Assembly: GCF_037963865.1 (NCBI RefSeq)
Contig: NZ_CP150170.1
Location: 6,758,001 to 6,822,000 of the forward strand
Direction: 5' to 3'
From: Paenibacillus sp. FSL R10-2734
GTDB taxonomy: Bacteria; Bacillota; Bacilli; Paenibacillales; Paenibacillaceae
DNA length: 64,000 nucleotides
The position numbers and the translations under genes were made by a program. Each line of letters starts with the position of its first letter. Positions within the stretch are counted from its first letter, which is position 1. The notes under the pieces are model-generated. The model saw only the letters and a program-made list of their open reading frames with translations. It had not been told where the DNA came from and ran no database searches. This document shows, in pieces, positions 43,760-52,598 of the stretch.

Positions 43760-44551
43760 TTAAGGAAGCAAGAAGCCATAGCTTGCAAAAATATCACTTG
43801 CTTCCTTGCTCTGAAGATAACTGTATAGCTCCTTGACTTCCTTTTGATTCTTCGAATTCTTCACGATACCCGCTGGATAATTAATCGCTTTGTGAACATG
43901 TGGACCCACAGTAAGGGCGATCTTCGTCTTTTTTGAAGTCAATGCGTCTGTCTTATAGACAAAGCCAGCATCGACATTCCCCGTTTCGACGTAAGACAGA
44001 ACCTGACGGACATCCTTCGCAAAGACAAGTTTGTTTTGCAGCTTATCCCATACCTTCTTAGCTGTTAACGATTGCTGAGCATATTGGCCTGCGGGAACGG
44101 ATTCAGGCTGTCCCACCGCCACCTTCTTAAAGGCTTTATCCGTAAGTTGAGTGATCGTAGTTAATGAAGCATTTGAATTCGACGGTACGACAAGAACCAA
44201 CTGATTCTTAAGCAGAACCTTATGGTCGGCAATCAGTCCACCATCCACTAACGCTTTCATTTGTTTATCTCCTGCAGAGAAGAATAGATCAGCTGGAGCA
44301 CCTTGCTCAATCTGCTTCTGCAGTGTGCCTGATGCAGCATAGTTAAAGACCAAATCAATCTCCGGATGTTTCTTTTCATAGAGAAGTGCCATTTTATCTA
44401 GACTATCTTGCAAGCTGGCTGCAGCGGATACAATAATCTCTGTCTTCTTTTTGGTGGCCGCCTCCACCTCCACTACGGAATCCACAGATACATTCACAAC
44501 CATAAAGATTGCCAATACACCAAGGAGTCTGATTGTCCATTTCTTAAACAT
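43760..44551 (-). CDS. modA: Molybdate-binding protein ModA
   Basis: A 263-residue substrate-binding protein with an N-terminal signal/anchor helix (about 8-25). ModA motifs include VSAAASLQDSLDK, NYAASGTLQKQIEQGAPAD, and LFFSAGDKQM. There is no lipobox cysteine, so it may be anchored by an uncleaved helix. The start chosen is the ATG eight bases after GGGAGG; two ATG codons slightly upstream are too close to it. Confidence 0.93.
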   Translation of the reverse strand: MFKKWTIRLLGVLAIFMVVNVSVDSVVEVEAATKKKTEIIVSAAASLQDSLDKMALLYEKKHPEIDLVFNYAASGTLQKQIEQGAPADLFFSAGDKQMKALVDGGLIADHKVLLKNQLVLVVPSNSNASLTTITQLTDKAFKKVAVGQPESVPAGQYAQQSLTAKKVWDKLQNKLVFAKDVRQVLSYVETGNVDAGFVYKTDALTSKKTKIALTVGPHVHKAINYPAGIVKNSKNQKEVKELYSYLQSKEASDIFASYGFLLP

Positions 44552-44702
44552 TTCCATTCCTCCCATTTTCATATGTATATATTTAGATGCTATTCTAGCA
44601 TACCGTTTTTCGATTTTCTACAGATTGAGTTATGTTTGTATATGTTTAGTTATATATTGTTATAATTAGATTGATGGAAACGATAATTTATTCGTCTTAC
44701 TC

Positions 44703-44753
44703 GTAAAAAAAGGATGCCTCCGGCAACCATAAAATGGTTGCTCAAGCACCCCA
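44703..44753 (-). terminator. Terminator of the WYL regulator gene
   Basis: Minus strand GAGCAACCAT/ATGGTTGC core with flanking GGGGTGC/GCATCC arms and a T-run of seven. Confidence 0.85.
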
Positions 44754-44789
44754 TCTTTCAAATTGAACGAAGGTCAAATGAGAACATCA

Positions 44790-45755
44790 CTATTTATAGT
44801 GTGAACTCCATTTTTCCAACTGCTGCCTGATTACTTCTCGATAATGGTACGGTTCTAAGATTTCCGCTTCCTCTTCAAATCTCTTAATCCAGCGGACAAA
44901 TCCGATATCTTGCTCTACTGCAACTTTAAAATGAAAACATCTGGTTTGACGATCCACTTTGTTTGGCTTAAAAGGCAATTCGTCTTTCTTAATCCCTTCC
45001 ATTATCCGTTCAGAGAATTTCACTTTGAACTCTACCTGTAAGCTATCCCGATCAAGTGACCACTTCTGCTTCATAAAGGCTTGTATATCAAACGCTTCCT
45101 TCGAAAAGAAACGATTTAGTGGCTTCACATTTGAAAAATCGTTGATATGATATGTACGAAAAACACCCTGTCGATGACAAAATCCAATGAGATGAAAACG
45201 ACTTTCCAGCGGGACAAGACAATAAGGATCAATGGTAATCCCTTTCTCTTCTAAAGCATTTTCACTATAATTCGCTTGAATGCTCTTTTGCTTTAATAAA
45301 GCCTCCAGGATCAGAGTAAGAAAAGAGTGTTGCTCTATTTGCAAACTGCTCCTTTCCGCCCAACCCACCCCTACTTCTCTTCTTGCACGTTCTATCGTTT
45401 CTTCTCTCTCCACCTTTCGTTTATATTCAGCTGCGACGATTTTTTCATATGCGCTTTCAAAATCTATGGGCAGAACGGGTTTTATGTCTTCCATAATATA
45501 TCGTAATTGTGAAAATGCGGTAGCCTCTTCTTCCGACCAATCCAAGGGATAGAGTGCAAAATTCCCAATAAAAGCATACCCTTTTCCATGCCCAAGGTGG
45601 GTAATAGGAATATGCATGGCGCTAAGCGCGTCCATATCCCGGTATATCGTTCTCTCGCTGTTGCCGCAGCGTTCCGCCAATTCACGGGCTAATATCCCCG
45701 GCTTGGCTTGAACAAGTGTAATAATGCGCATCAGTCGGATCAATCGGTCTGTCAT
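44790..45755 (-). CDS. WYL-domain transcriptional regulator (HTH_11)
   Basis: A 321-residue YafY/DeoR-type regulator. The N-terminal winged helix has LARELAERCGNSERTIYRDMDAL (split: ELAERCGNSERTIYRDMDAL, about residues 25-44). The central WYL-like domain reads DPYCLVPLESRFHLIGFCH followed by FRTYHINDF. A C-terminal WCX domain follows. Ligand and targets unknown; some family members control DNA-damage or defence genes, but no such system adjoins it. Confidence 0.9.
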   Translation of the reverse strand: MTDRLIRLMRIITLVQAKPGILARELAERCGNSERTIYRDMDALSAMHIPITHLGHGKGYAFIGNFALYPLDWSEEEATAFSQLRYIMEDIKPVLPIDFESAYEKIVAAEYKRKVEREETIERARREVGVGWAERSSLQIEQHSFLTLILEALLKQKSIQANYSENALEEKGITIDPYCLVPLESRFHLIGFCHRQGVFRTYHINDFSNVKPLNRFFSKEAFDIQAFMKQKWSLDRDSLQVEFKVKFSERIMEGIKKDELPFKPNKVDRQTRCFHFKVAVEQDIGFVRWIKRFEEEAEILEPYHYREVIRQQLEKWSSHYK

Positions 45756-45953
45756 ATTCAGTTCCCCTTGATTTATGGTTAAATAGACCCATTATTTTAT
45801 GAAAAAAAGTAAATTTGTGATAGAACTTTTTTACTATGTTACCACATTTTATATTACAATTCTTCTGAATATTTTCCGCAGGATCCGCTAAAAATCAAAT
45901 TTATGTATAGGTCTTTTTTCGTGTATGTGCATCCTCATCCAGTCTGTCCTATA

Positions 45954-46649
45954 TTAAATCCCACCAATGGCTTTACTGCGTTGCTGATGCTCAAACCCGA
46001 TCTGTTTATACAACATTTCAGCCTCTTTAAGCAGTAAAGGATCTCCAGAGCGGACCGCGAGCAGCAGCAGCTTATCCGCATGACGATTAAGCATCTCGCG
46101 AGCTTCACTATTCTGTCCTTTATTTCGTAACGTCGCTGCCTTCTCGATCTTTTCAGCCGTCTTCAACAATTCCAAATGCTTCTCAACATAAAAGCAGCAA
46201 GTATCACTTAGAATGCGGGTATGATGGGCGTATTCTAGTTCAAGCACCTTCACGGGGAGCTCACGAATACGCTCTACGGTTGGCTTTTTATACTTCCACT
46301 GTAGGGATAACGCTTCATATTTACCTGCTACTGAACTAGTAGTAATGAATTCCAATCCTATGAATTTGCGCTGTCCTGTTTTTATTTTGCCAAGCTTAAG
46401 CAAGAGTGAATTGCCTTCTCCCGTTTCCATCTCACATCCATAACAACGCTTAAAGGTTACATGCGGCTCAAGCCAAACTCGTAGTTCAATATCACGTGCA
46501 ACCACTTTCTGGCTACTGGGTCGGCTATGTTCTGAAGGCATATTCCCTTTCCATTCGACAAGCAAAACAACATCGCGGGTACCACCTGCAAAAATACGAT
46601 CTTGACCCCACGTAAATGTAGGATGAATACTTTCTATCATATTTTCCAC
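45954..46649 (-). CDS. Protein of unknown function resembling the region after a VWA domain
   Basis: A 231-residue soluble protein with no signal or membrane segment. Residues 20-135 look like a beta-sandwich (FAGGTRDVVLLVEWKG, LRVWLEPHVTFKRCYGCE, LKLGKIKTGQRKFIGLEF), and the last 90 residues are helical (KIEKAATLRNKGQNSEAREM). This arrangement recalls the part that follows a von Willebrand A domain in some bacterial proteins, but no VWA domain is present. I do not assign a function. Confidence 0.65.
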   Translation of the reverse strand: MENMIESIHPTFTWGQDRIFAGGTRDVVLLVEWKGNMPSEHSRPSSQKVVARDIELRVWLEPHVTFKRCYGCEMETGEGNSLLLKLGKIKTGQRKFIGLEFITTSSVAGKYEALSLQWKYKKPTVERIRELPVKVLELEYAHHTRILSDTCCFYVEKHLELLKTAEKIEKAATLRNKGQNSEAREMLNRHADKLLLLAVRSGDPLLLKEAEMLYKQIGFEHQQRSKAIGGI

Positions 46650-46738
46650 CTCTTTCTTATTATGGGTCTTCTATTAATGTACCAATAATGGCGGACAACT
46701 CCATGTCATGGAATGTATGTTCGGTTCTATATTATCGA

Positions 46739-46781
46739 CAAAAAAAGAGCCATTCTACATACTTAGTAGACTGACTCTCGC
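46739..46781 (-). terminator. Terminator-like hairpin
   Basis: Minus strand AGAGTCA-TCTAC and GTAGA-TGGCTCT arms followed by seven T. It ends the M50-like gene transcript (46833-47519). Confidence 0.75.
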
Positions 46782-46832
46782 AAAAACAATCCCTTTTGTC
46801 TGTTTATGACGAAAATTTTATGCTTTTGATCT

Positions 46833-47519
46833 TTAGCGGCTATGAAGTTTAGTCTGCACTCGTTCCCGCTTAAAAAATAGTCCCAGCGCCCATTTGGCAC
46901 AAAGCAGAGAAAACATAAAAAACAGGATTGCCCAAAATATGGCCGGCACCGATGTCATCCTTGCCAGGTTACTGGCATCACCCGCACGAGATGGGGATAC
47001 AGCGGCCGCATATACCAGAAATAAACTCCCCATTACAGACTCTTCTAAGGTCAGAAAAGCGAGTAACAAATAATAATATTTACTGGCCTTTTTCCACACC
47101 ACCAGCATCAGAACATTCAGCGCAATAAACCCACTTAACCACATCATTCCAAAGCTTCCCCGCACGTACAGTACTAGCATAATCAGCGCTACTGTAGTAG
47201 CTAAGATAAGGCCCCAATCATGCCGCCCTTTACTGTAGAGATAGAAGAGCAGCAATGCGAACAAGGAGGCCAGCAAATAACCAGATAGCGATACCAGTAT
47301 CGCTCTGCCTCCATCTTGAATGGCTGAATAGGTGACACCACTATGATTCGCATATAGTTCAATCCGCAGCACACTGCCTGACAGCAGTAAGGTCACCAGC
47401 GCATGACCAAATTCATGAATCATTGTGTCCAAATTCCGAAACAAAGATGAGAATGGAATCAACCTCGTCAAAAAAGCAGATCCGACCAAAAATAACACTG
47501 TCTTAAGCCATTTATTCAT
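46833..47519 (-). CDS. M50B-like membrane metalloprotease
   Basis: A 228-residue membrane protein. HEFGHALV (about residues 35-42) is an HExxH zinc motif at the end of a membrane helix. Five to six further membrane segments follow, and the second metal ligand is not obvious. It matches the M50B-like family rather than site-2 proteases of the RseP type. The start MNKWLKTVLF is preceded by GAAGGGG; the frame is open back to 47606 without support. Confidence 0.75.
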   Translation of the reverse strand: MNKWLKTVLFLVGSAFLTRLIPFSSLFRNLDTMIHEFGHALVTLLLSGSVLRIELYANHSGVTYSAIQDGGRAILVSLSGYLLASLFALLLFYLYSKGRHDWGLILATTVALIMLVLYVRGSFGMMWLSGFIALNVLMLVVWKKASKYYYLLLAFLTLEESVMGSLFLVYAAAVSPSRAGDASNLARMTSVPAIFWAILFFMFSLLCAKWALGLFFKRERVQTKLHSR

Positions 47520-47745
47520 TCCGCAGCAGCCCCTTCCCGTCCAAAGTATACGATAAATAATCCCGCTTCTCAATCCTGAAGACCACAGCCTGATCGTACT
47601 TTGCAAGGAAGTGTAATCTCACTTCAAACAAGCAAATATTACTGACACATGAAGCATCCTTAACGCTTAGCGTACGCTGTCAGAAGCTGTCTAGCTGTGT
47701 TAAAATAAAAGAAATACAAGCCTAAATTGGGTGGTGATTATATAG

Positions 47746-48213
47746 ATGAAACAACATAAATACCGTAAACATCTACAGCTGTTATGTTCGCTCCTGCTTC
47801 TGCTGACCCTTTCCATCTCTCTTCCGGCCCCAGTAGCAAAAGCCAATATATTCAGTGATATCTATAATGGATTCAAAAGTTTCTCTGAGCTTCCGAACGA
47901 AGTGAATGAATTGAAAGAGGGATTTCAGCAGACAGCGGAAGAGCTACAACAGGCTAAAGAAAAGCTTGCGAATAGCATGCAGGAAATGGAGGCCTACCGA
48001 GCTCAGAACGAAGCCCTGCAGGAGCAAAATCGCCAACTGACGCAGATGGTTGATGAATTACAAAATGACCGTTCGGCACGCGAAGAATATTATCATAAAA
48101 TCAAAGTGACTATTTTTACAGGGATTGGTCTAATTCTAGGTTATTTTATACTGATCCGTTTCATTCGTTTCAGCATGCTATACCGTTCTAGAAAAGGAGA
48201 TCGTCTACGCTAA
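47746..48213 (+). CDS. Exported coiled-coil membrane protein, unknown
   Basis: A 155-residue protein. A signal peptide (about 1-33, ending AKA) is followed by a coiled coil (about 50-115, heptads such as LKEGFQQTAEELQQAKEKL) and a C-terminal membrane helix (about 122-142) with a basic tail. It precedes the AIM24 gene by 48 bases and is probably co-transcribed. No family recognised. Confidence 0.7.
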   Translation: MKQHKYRKHLQLLCSLLLLLTLSISLPAPVAKANIFSDIYNGFKSFSELPNEVNELKEGFQQTAEELQQAKEKLANSMQEMEAYRAQNEALQEQNRQLTQMVDELQNDRSAREEYYHKIKVTIFTGIGLILGYFILIRFIRFSMLYRSRKGDRLR

Positions 48214-48261
48214 TCATAACAGTTAGTAACGACCACACCTACAAAATGAGGGAGATGAACA

Positions 48262-48966
48262 ATGAACATCGATGTCCAAGATGAAAGCGACAGCGGAAGC
48301 GGACAAGCCGTAACCTTCTCCCTTACGGAGAAGGAAGAGATTCATGTACTGCATCCACAGCAAATCATCGCTTATCAGGGCCCTGCCACTGGACGAGCAG
48401 ACCGATTTATGGATGTGAAAGGCATTTATCGCAAACGAAAATTGATTCGTTCAGATATGTCTGGACCCTGCCATTTTGTCGCTGCCCTTCCACCAGGTTA
48501 TCGGGTAAAGCTTCTGCAGCTCGATAGTAAAAGCGATTTGCTATACGACTTCAAACATCTCTTCTTCTACAGCAACGGAGTTTCGATGGATACACGGGTG
48601 CTGAGTATGAAGAATGTGCTCGTAACACGAGATATTGTGAAGGTGAAATTTACGGGGAATGGCATCATTGGCATACTGACCGAGGGTACAGTCTGTGAAG
48701 CTGAGCTTCATCCATACAATCCACTCTATGTTGATGCAGGCAGCATTATTGCCTATCCTGAGAATGCGAAGCTGGAGCTTACCGTTTACGGCAACCATTT
48801 GGCTAGCCAGCATATGAGTTATCACTGGAAGATGACGGGACACGGCCCTGTATTGTTTCAGGCAGGACGTCAGAATCGCCGATTCGAAAGAGATAATAAC
48901 GATGATGGAATTATTAAACGATTTCTGCGCGAAGCCGTGCCATTTGGTGGAGTATTTATTAAATAG
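48262..48966 (+). CDS. AIM24 family protein
   Basis: A 234-residue protein with a TIM/AIM24 beta-sandwich: LLYDFKHLFFYSNGVSM, IVKVKFTGNGIIGILTEG, then LYVDAGSIIAYPENAKLELT. It ends with a Gly-rich FGGVFIK. Bacterial family members are of unknown function. It follows the coiled-coil protein and ends in a strong terminator. Confidence 0.85.
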   Translation: MNIDVQDESDSGSGQAVTFSLTEKEEIHVLHPQQIIAYQGPATGRADRFMDVKGIYRKRKLIRSDMSGPCHFVAALPPGYRVKLLQLDSKSDLLYDFKHLFFYSNGVSMDTRVLSMKNVLVTRDIVKVKFTGNGIIGILTEGTVCEAELHPYNPLYVDAGSIIAYPENAKLELTVYGNHLASQHMSYHWKMTGHGPVLFQAGRQNRRFERDNNDDGIIKRFLREAVPFGGVFIK

Positions 48967-48978
48967 ATATGTTCAAAA

Positions 48979-49017
48979 GAAAGAGCGCCATGCGTAACCA
49001 AACGCAGGCGCTCTTTG
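48979..49017. terminator. Terminator between AIM24 gene and dps
   Basis: AAAGAGCGCC-GCGT and ACGC-GGCGCTCTTT form a stem serving both convergent genes. Confidence 0.85.
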
Positions 49018-49046
49018 TGTATTCTATCCCTTATAAGGACATTGTC

Positions 49047-49502
49047 TTAGCCGATAAAGGCATTCAACATCCAAGTGTGTTTCTCAATGCTGCTTCTGAT
49101 GCCGATCAGCAGATCCGCAGTCGGTTGATCACTCAGTTCTTCTGCAGCAGCAATTGCAGATTGCAGTTCTTTAGCAACAGTCTTAAAGTCTCTAACCAAC
49201 TCCAATACCATACCCTTAGCATCTTCGCCACCGCGTGCTTCTTGTAAGTCAGAAAGCTCAAGATATTGCTTCATAGTGGAGGCTGGTTGTCCACCAATAG
49301 TAAGCAAACGCTCAGCCAAATCATCTGCATAACCCGCAGCTTCATTGTATAGCTCTTCAAACTTCTCATGTAGTGTGAAGAATTGGGATCCGCTAACATA
49401 CCAGTGATAATGATGAAGCTTTACCCCGAGCAGGAACCAGTTCGCAGTTTGGCGGTTCAATGCAGCTTGCAGTTCAGTATGGCTCTTTAATTGTGTTGTC
49501 AT
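49047..49502 (-). CDS. dps: Dps family DNA-protecting ferritin-like protein
   Basis: A 151-residue ferritin-like protein. The ferroxidase site is visible as KLHHYHWYVSGSQFFTLHE followed by DDLAERL, the intersubunit Dps pattern. It stores iron and protects DNA in stress and stationary phase. AGGAGG lies before the ATG. An inverted repeat upstream (49539-49557) is a likely operator. Confidence 0.95.
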   Translation of the reverse strand: MTTQLKSHTELQAALNRQTANWFLLGVKLHHYHWYVSGSQFFTLHEKFEELYNEAAGYADDLAERLLTIGGQPASTMKQYLELSDLQEARGGEDAKGMVLELVRDFKTVAKELQSAIAAAEELSDQPTADLLIGIRSSIEKHTWMLNAFIG

Positions 49503-49538
49503 TAATAAAACCTCCTATGGTTCATTTATTATAATTGT

Positions 49539-49557
49539 ATTTAGACTCGTTCTAAAT
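49539..49557. promoter_or_regulatory. Inverted repeat upstream of dps (PerR/Fur-like)
   Basis: ATTTAGA-N5-TCTAAAT, a perfect 7-bp inverted repeat about 40 bases before the dps start. Its position and AT-rich arms fit a PerR/Fur-type operator, but it is not a close match to the PerR consensus. Confidence 0.5.
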
Positions 49558-49690
49558 CTATATACAATTTAACACACTCTTATGTGATTTGCAACTATTG
49601 TGGAGATTATATGTTGCCGATTCTAGCACAACTTATGTTATAACGCCTATTATGTGTGTCACACTTTGGAAAAGACTTCCCTCATCAACG

Positions 49691-51169
49691 CTAGATTAAA
49701 GTAACATTCTCCTCTGCGCTCTTCCCTTTCGTGCTCCGGAAGAAAGCCCTCATCTCATCGCGCTTACTCTTTGGACTTAATACATACACGGTATCCCCAG
49801 GTTCAATAACGGTACTTCCATGAGGGGTGACTATCTTTTTATTCCGAATAATCGCCGTAAATAAGATATCGTCTGGCAGCCCAATTTCTGAAATTTTCTG
49901 TCCGGCAATCGGCATATAAGGCTCAATTCCAATATGGTTGAACTCAGAGTCCGTCTTGCCGAGAGCAACTAGCTCCATCAGTGAAGGCTGAGCTGAATCC
50001 TCTTGCCCCACAAGCTTCAACCGAGAAGCTAGCGGTGAGATACTTGTTCCCTGAATCACCGCTGAGGTCAGCACGACGAAGAATACAACATTGAAGAATA
50101 ATCGTCCGTGCGGTAGATCGGCCAGCAGAGGATAAGTGGCTAGCACAATTGGAACGGCTCCACGAAGTCCGGCCCAGGAAATCAGTGTCTTTTCACGGAT
50201 CGAGTATTTGGAGAAATGGAGACTTATAAATACACCGATTGGCCTAGCCACAACCATCAGGATGACGGATAATAAGATGCCTTGCCAAGCCACTTCCACC
50301 AGCTCCTGTGGAAATACCAGCAGCCCCAGTAGAATGAACATAAATATTTGCATCATCCAAGCAAAGCCATGATTAAAATTCATAATGGTCCGATGATACA
50401 TCAGCTCGGAATTGCCAAGGGTAAGGCCCATAACATAAACAGCCAGCAACCCGCTGCTATGTACCCATGCGGCTACCCCATAGGTCAGAACAGCAAACCC
50501 GATGGCCATTACTGGATAAAGACCTGTGGAATCCAGATTAATTCGATTGATGGAGTACACCGCGAGCTTACCTAGCACTAAACCGAGCACTAAACCAATG
50601 CCCATCTCCCATATAAAAGACAACAAGAGCCCCCATATCGCCATTTCCGGATGTTGTATCCATTCGATCAGCGATACGGTTAAAAAAACCGCCATTGGAT
50701 CATTGCTTCCTGATTCTGCTTCTAGCGTCGAGGTTAGACGTTTATCGATGTTCTTGCCGCCGAGTACCGAAAAGACAGCCGCCGCATCTGTCGATCCAAC
50801 GATCGCTCCAAACAGAAAGCTTTCTGCCCATGACACATCGAGGATCAGCTTGGCGAATACCCCAACAATGGCTGTCGTCAATATTACGCCTAATGTTGAA
50901 AGCGATAATGCTGGCCGAATAACAGGCTTAATATCCTTAATATTCGTCTGCATGCCACCTTCGAATAGAATGACAACCAATGCGAAAATCCCGGCCATTT
51001 GCGTTAAGGAAGCATTGTTAAAAAAAACAAATTGGCTTAGCACCATCCCCGCAGCAAGGAAAAGCACTAGAGCTGGCATTCCAAATTTAGTGGAGAACTT
51101 GGTGGAAAATACGCCTACAAGTAGGAGCGCTGCCAGCAATAATATAATATTATCTGCAAGTTGGGACAC
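49691..51169 (-). CDS. Potassium/proton antiporter, CPA1 type with RCK_C domain
   Basis: A 492-residue membrane protein. Twelve or so helices (1-390) carry a CPA1 signature: GAIVGSTDAAAVFSVLG and ESGSNDPMAVFLTV. The C-terminal region (about 405-490) is a RCK_C/TrkA_C-like domain with MPIAGQKISEIGLPDDILF, usually binding a regulatory ligand such as c-di-AMP. The overall form is like NhaP2 and YjbQ-type K+/H+ antiporters. Confidence 0.9.
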   Translation of the reverse strand: MSQLADNIILLLAALLLVGVFSTKFSTKFGMPALVLFLAAGMVLSQFVFFNNASLTQMAGIFALVVILFEGGMQTNIKDIKPVIRPALSLSTLGVILTTAIVGVFAKLILDVSWAESFLFGAIVGSTDAAAVFSVLGGKNIDKRLTSTLEAESGSNDPMAVFLTVSLIEWIQHPEMAIWGLLLSFIWEMGIGLVLGLVLGKLAVYSINRINLDSTGLYPVMAIGFAVLTYGVAAWVHSSGLLAVYVMGLTLGNSELMYHRTIMNFNHGFAWMMQIFMFILLGLLVFPQELVEVAWQGILLSVILMVVARPIGVFISLHFSKYSIREKTLISWAGLRGAVPIVLATYPLLADLPHGRLFFNVVFFVVLTSAVIQGTSISPLASRLKLVGQEDSAQPSLMELVALGKTDSEFNHIGIEPYMPIAGQKISEIGLPDDILFTAIIRNKKIVTPHGSTVIEPGDTVYVLSPKSKRDEMRAFFRSTKGKSAEENVTLI

Positions 51170-51333
51170 CGATTATTCACTTCCCTTTTTATTTATGTAC
51201 GTTATTACCCTTATCTATATCCTTTTGAAGACATTGAATAATATAAACAAGATTGGAGATTTCATTCCCCGGGCCTTATACTTTATGTAAATGCTTTCTC
51301 CCCATCGTGTGTACATATAGGAGGCTAAATGTT

Positions 51334-52293
51334 ATGCAATTAAGATTAATTAAACCTACGGAGCTGGACCAAGCGGCTCTGCTCGCAGATTCCATCTTTC
51401 GTGAACCGGGTGCCACTTCAATGCAAGAACTGTTTCCACTTATTTTCCGCCCTGGACTCAGTCATTCCTACGCCGCTGTTGCCGAGGACGGAAAGGTTGC
51501 AGCTTTCATGGGACTCGTCCCCTCAACGCTCAAGACTGGAGATGCTCTCCTGAACGTATTCTCCATAGGCGCAGTCTGCACCGATCCGGCTTTTCGTGGC
51601 CAAGGACTAGCCGGTCAGCTTCTGGAGAAGTGCCAGAGCCACGCTGCGGAAGCTGGGGCATCGCTGATTTTTGTCTCGGGTGACCGTTCACTGTACACCC
51701 GAGCGGGTTGCGTACCGTTCGGAGGTACGCAATTTGCCGAGCTGAACGCAAGCTCGGCTCAGGTACTTGCAGCCGCAGCAGGGGAAGAATGGACGCTGCG
51801 GCCAATGCAGCCGGGCGACTTCTTCGCCGTCTACCGGCTGCTGAATGAATGCGAAGCCGGACATGTATACAGTCCGGGTGAGCTGGCGCTGCTGCTGGGT
51901 ACCGAGGCTTACGCGGGTGCGATGGGCTTAGCCCAGCGCACACTCGTAGCCGTTCGGGACGGCAGCATCGAGGGGTTCGCCGCGGTGGCTGTGCCAGCGG
52001 CGGATGTGCCGTCGCCGAGCTCGGCGACGGCGGTGGAATGGGCCGGCCAGCCAAGCGCGGTAGCGGCGCTGCTGGCCAAGGCGGCTTTGTGCGGCGGCGT
52101 TGGCGCGCTGCAAGTGCCTGTGCCGTGGCAGGAGCGCAGCCTGCTCGCGCTCCTGCGTGACGCCGGCGCCAGCTTAAGCGCCGGCGCGAACAGCGGGACG
52201 GTCTGCATCGCAGACAGGGAAGCGCTTTTGCGGCAGACCGAAGGATGCCGCAAGGGCCTCGACTTGTCGTCCGTGCAGGACGACAGGAGCTGA
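51334..52293 (+). CDS. GNAT family N-acetyltransferase
   Basis: A 319-residue protein. The N-terminal 150 residues hold a GNAT domain: VCTDPAFRGQGLAGQLLEKC is the acetyl-CoA loop and VSGDRSLYTRAGCVPFGG follows. The C-terminal part is a second, poorly conserved domain. AGGAGG precedes the ATG. The second half (about 51730-52280) is much richer in GC and Ala than its surroundings. Substrate unknown. Confidence 0.85.
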   Translation: MQLRLIKPTELDQAALLADSIFREPGATSMQELFPLIFRPGLSHSYAAVAEDGKVAAFMGLVPSTLKTGDALLNVFSIGAVCTDPAFRGQGLAGQLLEKCQSHAAEAGASLIFVSGDRSLYTRAGCVPFGGTQFAELNASSAQVLAAAAGEEWTLRPMQPGDFFAVYRLLNECEAGHVYSPGELALLLGTEAYAGAMGLAQRTLVAVRDGSIEGFAAVAVPAADVPSPSSATAVEWAGQPSAVAALLAKAALCGGVGALQVPVPWQERSLLALLRDAGASLSAGANSGTVCIADREALLRQTEGCRKGLDLSSVQDDRS

Positions 52294-52410
52294 TCTCGCT
52301 GCTATTTGATCCAGCGAGCCCGCTTCGGGCCTCTGATTCGTCAGAGGCTTCCGACGCCATTCCTTTGCCGTATATGTCTGGGCTTCGTTTCATTTAACGG
52401 ATTTAAATAA

Positions 52411-52456
52411 GAAGAAACAAAAACCGTCCTTTTTTAGGGACGGTTTTTGTTTCTTC
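52411..52456. terminator. Long-stem terminator
   Basis: A perfect 19-bp stem (arms GAAGAAACAAAAACCGTCC and its complement) around an 8-base loop, about 120 bases after the GNAT gene. The upstream gap also holds two small hairpins near 52318-52350. Confidence 0.85.
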
Positions 52457-52598
52457 GAGAAAGAGAAGGATAATTTATGCCGTGGAACATATAAATTCTG
52501 ATCTATGAGCAAAATCACCCTCGCGGGTGAATAAGCCTCTGTTAACCAAACTCCCCCACCTTCTGCACTCAGTCTAAGACATGGTGATGGCGCGTAAT

